In this document: one piece after another, positions 44,443-57,055 of the stretch | Position numbering within the stretch: the stretch's first letter is position 1 | Layout: each line of letters opens with the position of its first letter | Source: Paraphysomonas bandaiensis | Lineage: Eukaryota > Chrysophyceae | NCBI GenBank assembly: GCA_965644295.1 | Contig: CBFFRP010000291.1 | Span: 124,001 to 188,000, forward strand | DNA length: 64,000 nt | Direction: 5' to 3' | Position numbers and translations under genes: made by a program | Notes under the pieces: generated by a model | What the model saw: the letters and a program-made list of their open reading frames with translations, nothing else | Told to the model about the DNA's origin: nothing | The model's database searches: none

Positions 44443-44583
44443 GACAGCATCTTATTTTTCGGAAATGTATTGAAGCAAAATTTATCTATATTACTGCAAT
44501 ACAACTACGGCTGGAATACAGATAATTGTTGTCTCAATATTAGAGGCATATTGGAATAAAAATATACAAAGGATGCCGATACA
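44443..44583 (+). repeat. MITE family C, copy 2
   Basis: Same sequence as 18942-19092: atttttcggaaatgtattgaa, caatacaactacggctggaa, gataattgttgtctcaata, attagaggcata, ending aaggatgccgata. Confidence 0.75.
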
Positions 44584-45712
44584 TATACAGTATATACAGA
44601 GAGCGGGACATACAAGCTGCACTATATCCCATATTGGTTCACAGAATACTGTCGTGTATATGATGGTATACCAGTGGAATACTCAAGCAATACAGAGTAC
44701 ATTTTTGGGCTTATACTAAAAACCACTCTGTGATAGAAAACTGGCAGATTTCTATGGAATAGCCACTTTTGAGGTTGTAAAAACACTGTTTTGTATATAG
44801 ACAACATACTGAGTATCGTACAGCAGACAGCAGTATCATCTTTAGATCACAGCACAGTTACTACAAACATATATGAGTGACAGAGATTCAGATAGAGGAT
44901 GCGAGTCACCCCTAAGAACAAGAGGAAGAACTGTTTGTTCTACGTATGTCTTGACCGTCTATAGTCTGGTTGAGTGATAGCTGTATATGAACTAACTACC
45001 ATACTATATAGATATATATACACATATATGGATATGAGATCATATGATATCATAATATGAATACTGCGGATACTATGAATTAATATTGTTAACATCATCA
45101 TATTCTCCTTGAGATGAACACTATAGTGATATTATTAGGTGGTGAGTCTTGCTGAGTATATATCATGGTCTTGTAACCATTAATTGTTCTTAATGGCATT
45201 TACTAGTACTTGATATATATTATGCTATAAAGAATGAAGTGTTTCAAAGATAGATGCCCCATTCGTAGTGCGTGGCCAAAGTGTAGGCTCGCTGGTATAC
45301 CACCTTTAAGTATCAATTTGGTGGAATTTCCTAGCCACACCGAAATTGGTGTAAAACCCTAGTCAATATTTCAATAAATTTTGATTGAATATGGTGATGA
45401 GTATAAGGAAAAGTTCTATTAGCTAAGCAGTAGTGGGGTTGATTGTCATGTGATCTTAATGACTAGTACTAATAATGGAATCTATGAATGTGTTTACTCA
45501 TTGACTAATGGTACTAATACATAGCAATAATAGTGTTGGGCAACAGTATTGTTGGGTCGTAGCATGTTCAGGTAGTACATCGTTGAGAAAATTGGGATTT
45601 CGAAGAAAGGTAGAAAAACATAAGTGAATTGTGTTTCTTTCCTGTAACTGATACAGCACATTATGCGTTGCGTGTTTTGTGTGTTTTGGTATATGCATAT
45701 ATAGGGGTGGAG
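44584..45712. other. Intergenic with short dispersed repeat
   Basis: AT-rich. Holds the second copy of the caccaatt/ggtgtgg repeat at 45285-45375 in reverse orientation to 39780-39900. No credible gene. Confidence 0.45.
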
Positions 45713-45948
45713 GGTGCCCTATATTGACAGCTTAACTAATTACCACGTTTGACCGCCTAGTAAGTGCAGCTGAGTGTTGCGACCGCGCACCTCTACCTAT
45801 GTACACATTGCTCAGTGATAATGATGAAGCTAGATAGGTTCAGTATGTAGCTAACAAATAACGTACTATGTGACTTAATCAAGTATTAGTTAGATACCCA
45901 CCCGGCTCTACCTAAGTACGCACTCAGAATGGAGCAGCTTTGAGTGAT
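45713..45948 (-). repeat. MITE family B, copy 2, internally deleted
   Basis: Reverse orientation. Ends TGCCCTATATTGACAG (45714) and ctcagaatggagca (about 45947) match the family B inverted repeats. The central block with cggtattcagcgctgaatatg is missing, leaving about 235 bp. Confidence 0.8.
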
Positions 45949-46228
45949 TAGTGTGACTAGATAATTCAACCAACTTGACTACTAGGTTGAATAATAGTTC
46001 CCTATACAAACTGATACATATGATACGAGCATTCTTCATCCCCTTTGCTACACTGCGATTATTACTATAAATCTAGAATTGTTTTACACAAATCAGAGCA
46101 CTTGTTACACTTACAACAGTTTCCGCAACTATTGAATTATTATTACAAAAATACTTAATATATATCACAAATTATACGATGCCACATGTCACAAGCCAAT
46201 AACGTATAAGAAAGTAGAAAGCAGAGCA
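45949..46228. other. Intergenic, 3' flank of coiled-coil gene
   Basis: AT-rich; nothing recognised. Confidence 0.4.
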
Positions 46229-49007
46229 CTATTGTCCGCTGGAGCGAGGTCTCCGTGAACTACCCGAATCTTTTTGTGTATCCCTGGAGTCTAAAACCTC
46301 GGCAACATGACGATTCTTTTTCTTTGATATTTCAAGTTGATTTAAACTATCAATAATAGCACTGGTTTAAACATAGAAAATGGAAGATACATACACACAA
46401 CCTGTCTTCGATTGATTCCAGACGAACTTGGTGCACTTGGTCTACAACTTCACATGAATCCACCCTTGCAAATATAAATCACCCCATACTTCTCGAAACT
46501 AATACACCATACCTCTGTGATAACTCTCTAATAAGAAGAGTGGTGTGTTGCCTATCAGCGTCAAGAGCTGCAGAATCTACCCCTTCTCCTTTCTAAAGTG
46601 TAGAGCACTTAAGATCACTGAAGTCAAATTTCCACAATACCAAACTCACAGATTTGAAATTTGCCCATTTGGCTTCTACGGTATTGAGTTTGTCTTCTAA
46701 AGCTAAATTCGTACGCCTCAAAGAACGAATCGCCTCAACAATATCCTGGACGGAGTGAATACTCCTCGACCCTACAGAAAAACATGTGATACAGAAAACG
46801 GTTTAAATTTACCACTACCCGATATAGAGCAAAATGACTCTAGTTTTCTAATGTGGTTAGCCAGTGCCTTAAACTCCGAAGGCTTTGCTGACGTCTCCTC
46901 TGTTGGGCGCTCTGTACGGATTTTAGATACGAAAATACTAATTGTGGTTAAGTAAACCTTCCACACGTGAGGTGCAGAGTAATTTTTCATGTTGGTGAAC
47001 TTTCTTGTTAAGAGAACCAGTTGCATGTTTTAAACTGCTGAACTCCCTCTGTACATCTGTATATACTATTTTACTGACGGTTCATGAATGGGGAAAATAG
47101 ATGTCTTCATAACAGCAACAATCATTATATATACACAGGTACCAAACCTGCGAGAGAATGGCGGATGGAATCCACCTTTTTAATCTCAGACTCTACTCCA
47201 TGAACACGCTTTTTCACTAAAGAAGGATATAAGTCTATGATATGTGCTTCATACAGGGGGTGATTACGTACGATTGTTATACATTTCCACAACGGACTGT
47301 TCTGTAGAAGTTCGACCTCTACCTCCCAAGACAATCTCAGCTTTGATCACTTCGTCCAGTTCTAAATATTACACCAACTTAAATAAACGGCTGAAAAATA
47401 TGCCCTACTACACACCATTGATTCTTCCCTCAAGATCTACAACCACAGCTGACAGAGGGACTGAGAGGGGGGATCCCTGCTGGGCTCTCAGTTCCTGAAT
47501 CTGAAGCATATGGCCACAACGTTAGATGTATTAGCAAGCATACGTACACCAGACACAACCTGTTCATTTGTAGCATCTAGACCTAAACTCAACTCTGAAA
47601 GGCTAGATATGTCTGTATTAAAATGATATCACGGCACATTCTTGGAGATACTTGTTCTAAACCTTCCGAATGCTTCTTTATACAGTTGGCCTGAGCCTGC
47701 ATCACAGAACATGTCAAAGTGGAAAAAACTGCAGCACAGTCAAACCTGCACATTATTCGAGAGACGATTCTCTGCTTGCTCTAGTGATACAATACGGCTC
47801 TCAATATCCCCATACAAACGTGTCTCTAATGCCTCCAGTTTCGACGTGGCAGAAACCTGTAGACGGCACCAACTTAAACATATAGGAAAGTTGCCTCTAT
47901 TATTAGTACCAATCGGGAAGTCGTAGTTTTCTTTAAGGCTTCATCTCTCCCAGCAGCAAGAAGACGCTCCATACGAGCGGAGTTAGTGCCTGATCCCGGG
48001 CTACTCTGAACATGACTTCCACCTATCATTCCATCCAAGTATCCCATTGGCATACCATCATCCCTACTTCTGCAGTGCGAGGTATATTAAGGCAGATAAA
48101 TTACACTGCCAATTATGTTACCCTAGGTTAAGTGAAGTTATGGTCTTTTCGTGTTCGGCAAGCACGTTTTCGATTGCTCGTATACTCTACACATACGGTA
48201 AACTTTAGCACCAGTCGCCTCAAAAGTTCAGTCACTACGTACTCGCTCAACAGAAGCTCTATCCGCCTTATCACCCAGCCTCTCGTGAGCCTCTGTCTGG
48301 CCCATCTAATATAACATCAAAAAACCAGGTTATAGCTGCGAAATACTATTCCTAACCTTCATGTCCAATAGATACTTCATCTCCGGTCTGTCAACTTTCA
48401 ACGAAACAGTTTCTTGTAATTCATCTACAGTACAGCGTAACTTATTACAATGCTCTTTTGTTGCAAAATCTTGAAGCTGACTGTTGATTGACTTCACATT
48501 AACTTCCAAATGAAGGAGGCGTGTCTTAATCTCATCAACATTTTTTTCTAATAGAGGAGAATGCTGACCATTACAAGACACTGTAGTCTTCTTTTGTCGA
48601 TAATTTGACATAACTAAATCAGTTTTATCAACTTTTCGTTTCATGGACTCATCAACATAACGAATTGTTGCTTTTCTTTCCATATTTGCTCGTATTTCTG
48701 CTAATTGTGCAGTTAATGAACTCATATCATCAATAGTAGCAATACGACTCTGTGCTATGAGTTTAGACTCTATCATATGACTGACATCCGTATTATTAAC
48801 TTTCTCTACTGAGATTTTATCAATATCTTTACGTAGAGCAGAGAGTGTATCAGTTAATGAGGCTATTTGATGATGTTGTCGTTCTATATACTCAAATGCC
48901 ATACAGAATGAAGATCGTAGAACATCCTGCATATTTCTCCACTTCCCTTCACCATATGAGAGATCATGTAGATCAATACCAGGGAATAAAGTAGTTGATG
49001 TATTCAT
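46229..49007 (-). CDS. Coiled-coil protein of unknown function, 16 exons
   Basis: Exons: 49007-48357, 48305-48243, 48186-48122, 48069-47910, 47856-47746, 47696-47663, 47612-47560, 47500-47416, 47361-47272, 47234-47148, 47056-46958, 46911-46813, 46771-46650, 46592-46513, 46464-46402, 46361-46229. They close in frame to 664 aa. The start MNTSTTLFPGIDLHDLSYGEG is followed by almost continuous heptad-like sequence without membrane segments. Residues to about 240 carry K-V/A-D-R/K steps (RKVDKTDL, LKVDRPEMKYLLDMK, GDKADRASVERS), a pattern seen in several cilium or basal-body coiled-coil families, but I do not recognise a specific one. The tail is basic and Ser-rich (SRDTQKDSGSSRRPRSSGQ). The gene is divergent from the gene at 49415. 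Existence is well supported by sixteen matching phases; function is unknown. Confidence 0.82.
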
Positions 49008-49414
49008 ATGAAAGAAGTTAGTATGTGAATATGTGATCCTCACTTCGTGGGTTTATCTTTTGGTTGTATCGTTGAGGTGTATGTATGATAATGTATGTGA
49101 GGGTTACCACATAGCCGTTTAGGTATTGATATAATTGAGGTAAAAAACACGGATTACATACGTCCGGTATGCATAGAGGATGAGGTGTAACTCCTTGTAG
49201 CCGGTATATATACTATGTTCATCCCACCACTACACATACATACATACATATATGGATGTAGTACATGTATGGATAGCTGTATGTAACCTCCCATATTTAT
49301 GAACCAGCTTAATTAGACTGGCTAACACAGTTATTGCACTCAACAAGGGCATGATCTACCGTCCATTGACATCTGAATATAACCACACTCTGTGGGTGTG
49401 AATTTAACATCATA
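49008..49414. other. Divergent promoter region
   Basis: Shared upstream region of the coiled-coil gene and the 750-aa orphan. It contains a catacatacata tract near 49230. Nothing else recognised. Confidence 0.5.
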
Positions 49415-51728
49415 ATGCCCACAACTGAAGAAGAATTATTCAGTGTATTATCTCTCGAGGTATATACATATATATATAGTCAAACTCTCTCATATATGAT
49501 GTTAATACTTTGAATACTAGGCCAGCATATGGGATTCTAAAAGAAGTCAAGATAGAAATCGTATTAGAGAAGGCCCTCAGGCGATTCAGCGTATTGCAGC
49601 TAAAGTCGATAATGCCCTGAAGATACAGGCTCAAAAAGCACCCAAATTAACACTTTCACGAAAGAAAAGAGAAATATATCATTATAGAAACAAAGCTCTT
49701 TTAGATGATTTTCGAACTGAAAAATGTGGACTGGAAATGCTACTTGCTGACGGTGAGTCTGCTGTAGTTCGATACTACGGCAACAAGTCCAACATTATCA
49801 CTTCTGAAGTCGGTTTTATTCAGCCGTCTGAGTCATCCATTAATTCTCATTTAAATAAGAGTCAATTGCGGTTAACCGGTTACCCGCAGTCTTTAGTGGA
49901 TATGTTACATGATCGCAACTGCATCGATGATGGAAACTCTACTGCAGCAGCATTGTGGAACATTCAGCGACAGATGGCTGGAGTTATTGGAGGGTCGCGT
50001 TTCAGTGAGGCTGAGCCTATCACTCGTCCGAGCAGTCTACTTGCAATGATAAATACTCTTCAGCTTGGGGAGATCATGCTAACAAAGGACAGCAAAGGGG
50101 TGGAAGATGTTACCTCTAAGTTGTCTCTTTTTTTTGTTCTCTGTGTGGATATGTTAATGGATATGTTGGCGTGGATGGAAACCCCTGAAGATAATGGTAG
50201 CAGCGCAGAATGCTTATACATACCGTTGGTGTTGACGCAATGTGTCAGAACACTTCGTGCTGTACTCATGTCGGATTGTGAAGGTGGATTTATTGCACAC
50301 CGTAATCAAAATCCAGAGGAGACAAGGGAATACAACTCACGGCTAACGAATAGTCTGGTACAGTGGATGGACCGCTTAGCGGGCGAGAGAAAATGTCCAT
50401 CTGTTCTTCCTAGAGATATTGCATCTCCGTCACCGAATGAGGTGTTCAGTGGTGGACATGCTACTCATGCCAATTCTCTCGTCACTGACTTGCTTGTCTG
50501 TGGGAAATGTGCGGTTCACCTTCTTTTGATTGAGAGTGATGTTAGTACGATATGTCATGGGTTAGGAGAGCCCTATCATACCGACGCAGATCGGTTAATT
50601 AGTTCTGGTAGTGCACTTAGTCTTATTGTCTTAACAGAGCTCTCCGGTATAGTCAACCCGCTTCGACGGGTCAGCCAAGGAGATGTCAGGGCAGCAGAGA
50701 ATGTATATAGTGAGGCTAGTGCCTGTCTGAATTTTACTGCTGTGTGTTTTACAACTGGGATGATATCGCTTTCGTTATTGAGGTGTCTGGAAATAGGACA
50801 ACAAGTCACGCATGATTGCAAATATTCTATGGCGGTACAGTCCGCATGGCTTCAAGCGATCTTATCATCTATCCTGTGTTTGTCTTTGGGCCCAACTGAA
50901 GCAGCAGACGACGATATTGTTGGTCAAATTAACGCCGCTAAGATGGCTCTGATGAAAGCAAAGATCAACGATCAACCTATGGATGAGGCTCACGCAACTA
51001 TGCACATCCCACTTAAGGGGCAGTTCTTCTTGTATCTCGGTACAAGTATTCATGGTGTCTTGGAGGCACTCTCATTACACATCAACGGTGCAAGCATACA
51101 ACATATGGGTTTTTTGATCACCCGGCTGTTGCTGAGAAGTCCGTTTATGACGAATAAAGACATTGAATCATTTCTGGAAGGTGTGCAGGAGCAGGAACTG
51201 ACAGAGGATGAGGTTAAGATGAGACGGGCTGAAAGACGCCGTAAGCGCGCAGAAAAACGACAAGCTGAGAAACTTAAAGCAAAGCTTCGAGGTGCAGAAA
51301 ATGAGAACGAGGGCGAGGAAGAGGGGTTTCCTGCTGTGGCTGAGGTACATGAAGAGGAGGAGGAGGACGACGATGGTATAAGTGTGACTTCTATTGATGA
51401 TTGGAAGGAATGTAACAGGGATGCTGATGATAAGCTTATCGACGAAAGTAAAGAAGATATTGACGGAAAACAACTTAGTCTAAGTGAGGTACTCGTGCTG
51501 TCTGGAGAGCAGAATATGCAGTCACCGGAGGTTATGGAACAATGGCTACTACTTATTCATCACCTAGCAACGAGGTCTGCTATGTCGAAACAATCACTTA
51601 TAAACTTTTATGTTGATCGAATTGTACATAAAGTACTGGCCATTCAGATTAGTGATACGTATGTTATTGCTTTGTGTGAAATTTGTTTGTCTTTATTAAA
51701 GGCAGATGAAGAGGAATCTGAGCTTTGA
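49415..51728 (+). CDS. Conserved-looking 750-aa helical protein, function unknown
   Basis: Two exons, 49415-49459 and 49521-51728, give 750 aa. The first encodes MPTTEEELFSVLSLE; the join is phase 0. A basic N-terminal section (LTLSRKKREIYHYRNKALLDDFRTEKCG) leads into a long, mostly helical Leu-rich body, perhaps armadillo/HEAT-like. Near residue 575 comes a charged helix (RRAERRRKRAEKRQAEKLKAK) and an acidic run (EEGFPAVAEVHEEEEEDDDG). A final helical section ends LLKADEEESEL. No transmembrane segment or catalytic motif is seen. I do not recognise the family. Composition and length make it a real gene. Confidence 0.8.
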
Positions 51729-52339
51729 TTTAGTATATCTGAGTAGTATTATTGTATATTTCTTGTAAATATATAGAAATTCAAATTACTCTCTACAAGT
51801 ACTATTCTTTAGTTGGCGCGTCATAATACCGTACTAGATATAGTGCAGAGTAAGTAACAGAAATAGTACTAAGATTTTTCTCCGATGCTATGCAGTCAAC
51901 CAGCCATCCTCTCGTCTCCTCATGACCACACAGCAAGGTTCCATGAAAAACAACTACACGCAACCACTTGTAGCAATTACTTTTCTAATACCAATTAATT
52001 CAATTTTTTCGAGGAAGTCCATGCGACCCCTCCCCTCCCTTGATAAATCATATAACCAAGAAGGGCCCATGTATACATTGCGTAGTATGTAGACCCGTCA
52101 AGTCGTTACCTGTCCCCCTCTCTCACACAACGTCTGCAGCATGTATTTGTGTATGTGTTACGCAAATAAGGTGCAGATCTAGTTAGGGTTTGCTTGGCAC
52201 TGCACACAAGAAGTACGCAGGGATACTAATGCTTATGTTCACATTGCACATTCCAATCGTCAGAATTACTATACTACGAACAATAATGATAAAAACATAT
52301 ATCAATCAATTCCGTTGTGATACAACTCTAAAACTAATA
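51729..52339. other. Intergenic between convergent genes
   Basis: No gene, RNA or dispersed repeat recognised. Confidence 0.5.
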
Positions 52340-52945
52340 CTATAAATAAGTCTTCATAGTTCTCTCACGACTCAAACGCAATGGAGAGTCTGTTAACTTT
52401 GTACCGCAATACCGCACCGGGTGTCGTCTATAATCCACTTCTTTATACAACTTATTTTTCACTGCATGAGCCAGCAGAAATCGAAAGTTTGTCCAAAACT
52501 CCTCTGTGTGTCCCTCAGAAAGAGACATAACATGAGCCAGCTCGTGAATCGCTATATACCGAACCGTATTTTCATCCTCTAAATGCTGGCCATATTGTGA
52601 TGTACGAATACAAAGCACAATGAATTCTCCCTTATTAATAGAGTATGAGGTCAGATTGGACCTCCAGTTCTCCTTTATATTACCACTGCGATATCTTGAT
52701 ATCAGTCGCAGCACACGATTATCATTCTTAAATCCTCTATTCAAATGAGTACATAGAGTGTCTAGTGTTCTCCTCACACGAGCAAGAAGATCAGCAGCCT
52801 CATATTTATTATCGATATCAAGAACTGAATAAGATATATTGTCCACTTGAGATCTGATTAGATACAAACTGCGCTCTTCAGTTGCACTATAGATGATATT
52901 AGATGATAGGGAGAACCATACAATTATGGTAAATACTATGTACAT
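52340..52945 (-). CDS. Secreted or membrane-anchored HExxH zinc metallopeptidase-like protein
   Basis: 201 aa, single exon. The start MYIVFTIIVWFSLSSNIIYSA is a signal peptide or N-terminal anchor. The active-site motif is IAIHELAHVMSLSEGHTEEFW: HELAH supplies two zinc ligands and the catalytic Glu, and GHxxEFW looks like the third-ligand region, as in WLM/SprT-like small metalloproteases. Around it are SINKGEFIVLCIRTS, ENTVRYIAIHELAH, LYKEVDYRRHPVRYCG and LTDSPL. From memory, very similar short proteins occur in algae and large DNA viruses, annotated as putative metallopeptidases. The substrate is unknown. A family C MITE lies 39 bp upstream of the ATG. Confidence 0.8.
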   Translation of the reverse strand: MYIVFTIIVWFSLSSNIIYSATEERSLYLIRSQVDNISYSVLDIDNKYEAADLLARVRRTLDTLCTHLNRGFKNDNRVLRLISRYRSGNIKENWRSNLTSYSINKGEFIVLCIRTSQYGQHLEDENTVRYIAIHELAHVMSLSEGHTEEFWTNFRFLLAHAVKNKLYKEVDYRRHPVRYCGTKLTDSPLRLSRERTMKTYL

Positions 52946-52983
52946 TATACACTTAACTGATCCATACCCAACTAGACGATTAT

Positions 52984-53134
52984 CGTATCGGCAGTCAGCA
53001 TCTAATTTTTCGGAAATAAATTGAATTAAATATACTCTTTATTAATGCAATACAACTACGGCTTTAATACAGGTAATTGTTGTCTCAATAATAGAGGCAT
53101 ATATGAACAAAAATATACAAATGATGCCGACACG
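52984..53134 (+). repeat. MITE family C, copy 3
   Basis: Begins atcggcagtcagcatcta and ends atgatgccgacacg, showing the short inverted ends most clearly. Internal core as in the copies at 18942 and 44443. Confidence 0.8.
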
Positions 53135-53135
53135 A

Positions 53136-53212
53136 TGTATGTATGTATGTATGTATGTATGTATGTATGTATGTATGTATGTATGTATGTATGCATGTAT
53201 GTATGTACAGTA
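53136..53212 (+). repeat. (GTAT)n microsatellite
   Basis: About 19 uninterrupted-looking tetranucleotide units with one gcat variant, directly after the MITE end. Related GTAGGTAT variants continue to about 53250. Confidence 0.95.
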
Positions 53213-53512
53213 GGTAGTATGTAGGTGTACGTGTGTATGTATGTAGGTAGGTACACATTCTCTGAATTTGATTTTTTGAATTTGGCTCTTTTTCTTCTGG
53301 GTGTATATGTATGGTATGGTATGGTATGGTGTATATGGTGCCTGGTATTCTGCTGTGTATCATCTCTATACGACATGTACAGAGTGTAGTAGTCTCTCTA
53401 GTGTCTATATGCACATAGCTACAGTCTCCATACCATACATATATATAGAACCCTTCCATCTATCGATAACATCACATACATCCCCCTATCACCCCCCTCC
53501 CATCCTCTTGTG

Positions 53513-56190
53513 ATGACAGATAAACTCTCCTTTCAACACATTGGCCTGACAGGCTACACTGTCGGAGCATTACACCTCGAATCCAGTGGCATGCAATGGA
53601 CTGATCGTTCGAACACAATCACTAAATCATTTGATGGTACATCTATTACACAAGCATTATGGACTGTATACGGAACAAAAGGACACTTAAGACTATATTT
53701 AAATGATGGAAACTTTGCGATCTTTGATGGATTCAGTAAAGAAGACAGAAACAATCTCAGCTCTGCTATGAATGAATACTATAAGATACAATTACAAGAA
53801 TCAGATGTATGTATATTCATATCTATAGTGATATATGTGTAATAATATATATATAGCCTGCTTGTGATGGAGGAAATTTTGGAGATATTGATTTGGATGG
53901 TAATAGAATGACTTTCAAGTCCGCCAAGACAGGAAAACAAGTGTTTGAGCTTGGTCTACATAATGTCTCCCAGTGTGTCCTCCCTAGAAATAACAAAGAT
54001 GAAGTGGAAATTCAATTCCATGAATCCGGTACAGTGGATAAGGAAGAAGATATGCTCGTACATGTTCGACTTCGTTTTCCTACAATTGAAAATGTTGGCA
54101 CTGAGTCTGGAGATGATGAAGATTCTACTCCGGCGGAGCAGTTCCAGAAGAAAATAATGGAGCGTGGAATGGTCAAATCCATCACTGGTAACGTTATCGC
54201 GGAGTTTACCTCAGAGCAAGGCACGTTTGTTACACCGAGAGGAAAATACACAGTTCAGATGTACTCGACATTTATGCGCATGCATGGCGCCAAGTACGAC
54301 CACAAAATTCTATATAAAGACATTGAGAGACTCTTTTTACTTAAACGGCCGGATGCTGTTAGCGCGGCGGTGGTAATTGCCCTCACTAAGCCGATCCGTC
54401 AGGGTAATCAGAAGTACCCCCATTTGGTTTTACAAACTCACCGCATGGAGTATACACTGAGTATTAACTTATCAGAAGAGGAGATTCAAGAAAAGTACGA
54501 TGGTCAGCTCTCTCCAGAAATGACACTTCCTATGTGCAATATATTTGCTAAGGTTTTTAAAGTATTATCACAGAGCAAGGTAAGTACAGCAAGGGTATAT
54601 TTCTCACGTTTCAGTCGTTTTAGCATTTATGTTCTGTCTAGTTACTAACTTATGTCCGATGAATGAATGCAGGTGTTCATATCCAAAGACTACAAAAGTG
54701 CGAGAGATGATGAGTGTGTTAAATGCTCCCACAAGGCTAACGATGGTCTCCTTTATCCCCTGACAAAGCTCATGATCTTTATTAACAAGCCTACGGCGCT
54801 TATCCAGTATTCGGACATAGAGTACTGCGAATTCCAGCGTTATATACCTAATGCACACTCCGGTAAGGCATCGTCATCGGCCTCATTGCTATTTGTTAAG
54901 ATATGTGATGTAACTATGTGTGTTTTGCCTGCACAGCAACGAAAAACTTCGACTTATTTGTAAAGCTCAAGCCCACCGCTACTGTATATGGCGATATAAA
55001 GGAATACACATTCAGTGGTATTGAGAGGCCGGAGTATGCCCAACTCAACGCATTCTTAAGCAGCAGGAAACTTGACATCCGCTCTGATGACAACGGGGCT
55101 GGAGATATGTCTCTGTTGGAGCAGTTGGGCGGGATGGAGGAGGAGAGTGAAGAAGACGATGACTATGAGAGTGAGGAGTCGTCCGATAGTGGGAGTGAGA
55201 GTGACGAAGATGATGCGGTTATTGTTGAAGAAGAAGGGATACCCTTGAAGAAGAAAAATAGAGATAAGGTATTTTCATAAAAATTAGATGTAATACACCA
55301 TTGACAAAAGTTGCTTCGATAATATGTCTACACTTTTTTATGCTCTTAGTGATATATCGTGCAGAGAGGTCGGAGTGAAAAGACGTCTAAGCGCAAGTCT
55401 GAATCCAGTGGGGTAGATACCGCATCGCCTGCACCTGAAGGACGTAAAAAGGCTCGCAAAGACCCGAATCTTCCAAAGGGCGCAAGATCCGCCTATACAT
55501 ATTTCCTAGAAGAGGTATTTAGTTATTACATTAGCATGAACTCATGTCCCTGGCATATAATTGGACTCTATTCACGCTAACACGTCATGGTGCAGCTAAA
55601 TCCGACCCTCAAGGCCGAAAATCCTGATGCCAGTTTCGGAGATATTTCTAAGCTTGCTGGGGAAAAATGGAAGGCGATGTCTGCGGAGGAGAAGGAGAAA
55701 TATGAAGCTTTAGCGAGCTCTGACAAAGACCGATATGCTCAGGAGATGGCAGAGTATACCCCTGCTGATGGTTACGGTGATGATGGGAAGGCGCTGGGAT
55801 CTACAGGTGGTAGCAAAGTCACTAAGAGGAAACGTGAAAAAGACAAGAATGCACCGAAAGGTACGGCTATGATTTAATGGATCTGGCATAAAAAATCATG
55901 CAGGTGCTTCGTCGGCATATATCATCTTCTCGACGAAGAACCGTCAGGCTATTAAGGATGAGAACCCGGAAATGACGAACACTGATATCGTAAAGGAGAC
56001 AGGTGCTCGTTGGAGAGCTATGACTGCTGAGGAAAAGGCTCCTTATGAAGAGTTGAGTCAAGCAGACAGATCAAGGTACGAGAGTGAGATGGAAGCCTAT
56101 AAACAGAAAAAAAGTGAAGCCGCGGACTCTGACGCTGAAGGGGGAGATGATGACGACGAGCCTATGGACGAGAGTGACGCGGAGGACTAG
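53513..56190 (+). CDS. SSRP1: FACT complex subunit SSRP1 with two HMG boxes
   Basis: Histone chaperone subunit that, with SPT16, moves nucleosomes during transcription and replication; nuclear. Seven exons (53513-53806, 53857-54579, 54673-54862, 54937-55268, 55365-55514, 55596-55860, 55904-56190) give 746 aa. The Pob3 N-terminal domain starts LSFQHIGLTGYTVGALHLESSGMQW. The SSRP1 middle PH-like domains include GTFVTPRGKYTVQMYSTFMRMHG and the C-terminal part with CSHKANDGLLYPL. An acidic tract follows (EEESEEDDDYESEESSDS). HMG box 1 begins KDPNLPKGARSAYTYFLEE; HMG box 2 begins KDKNAPKGASSAYIIFSTKN and ends YESEMEAYKQKK. An acidic tail closes the protein. Animals and plants have one HMG box and yeast Pob3 none, so the second box is unusual. 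The ATG at 53513 is the first in frame. Confidence 0.95.
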
Positions 56191-57055
56191 AAAAAATTAG
56201 GGTAGTTAGGTTATATTGCAACGTCTCTGCCCGTGTGACATTCGTTATAAGATAATTTATCGTAGTGTTGAAACGTTATTCAAAATTTTGGTGTTGAATC
56301 AAACAATTGATCTTACATTCTACTTCCACATGAATATGTCATAAAGAGCCCCCTACCAGTAATTAAACACTGAAACATAACGCGGAATTAAACACACTCT
56401 TTAAATACTAGCTATGCCTACTGATATTGATTAGTGAATGTCTTATTATTAGCTATATGTATTTAAGAGTCAGAACTAATTTAGCATTGCAATGTAACTA
56501 ACTAGTGCTTAACTCTGACATTATTATTACGTTTCTAGTTTCTATAGCCCTTACTCCCTACTTTTGGCTTACCCTTTATTCCGAATTCCGATAATTCTTC
56601 TTTTGTTAAGTGTGTACTCTTATAATTGCGGTTATGACAACGATTTCCATGCTGTATCAGGCAACATAACTGCAATACATGTATATATTCATATATTCCA
56701 CTGAGTCAAGGAGTAGGCGCATAGCTGCCTTTAAGTTTATTAAGAAACAGAAATAGTTTGATCTTTAAGATATGTTTAGTAACGAGAGGTTCACAAAACG
56801 AGATTGTGTTGTTTGTCACAATTCGTGCAGACGATATCAATTAACCTATCTAGGCTAACGACAAAGTCTCTGAGATCTAGTTAAGAATGAGTTAACTAAC
56901 TTGATAAGAACTCGCTGTGTCCCTGATTGATACACTATTTAATCTTAATCATATAAGTAAGCAGAAAAGCAAATAATAATAAAAAACTATTCATAGACTC
57001 AACATTTCTCGCAGTAGCAGAATAGTTTCAACTTAAAAAACTGCACGTACGTATA
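56191..57055. other. Intergenic between convergent genes
   Basis: AT-rich 3' flanks of SSRP1 and the WD40-channel gene. Nothing recognised. Confidence 0.5.

Noticed and set aside
53056-53459. Minus-strand ORFs with HTYIHTYI repeats
   Set aside because: Translation of the (GTAT)n microsatellite.
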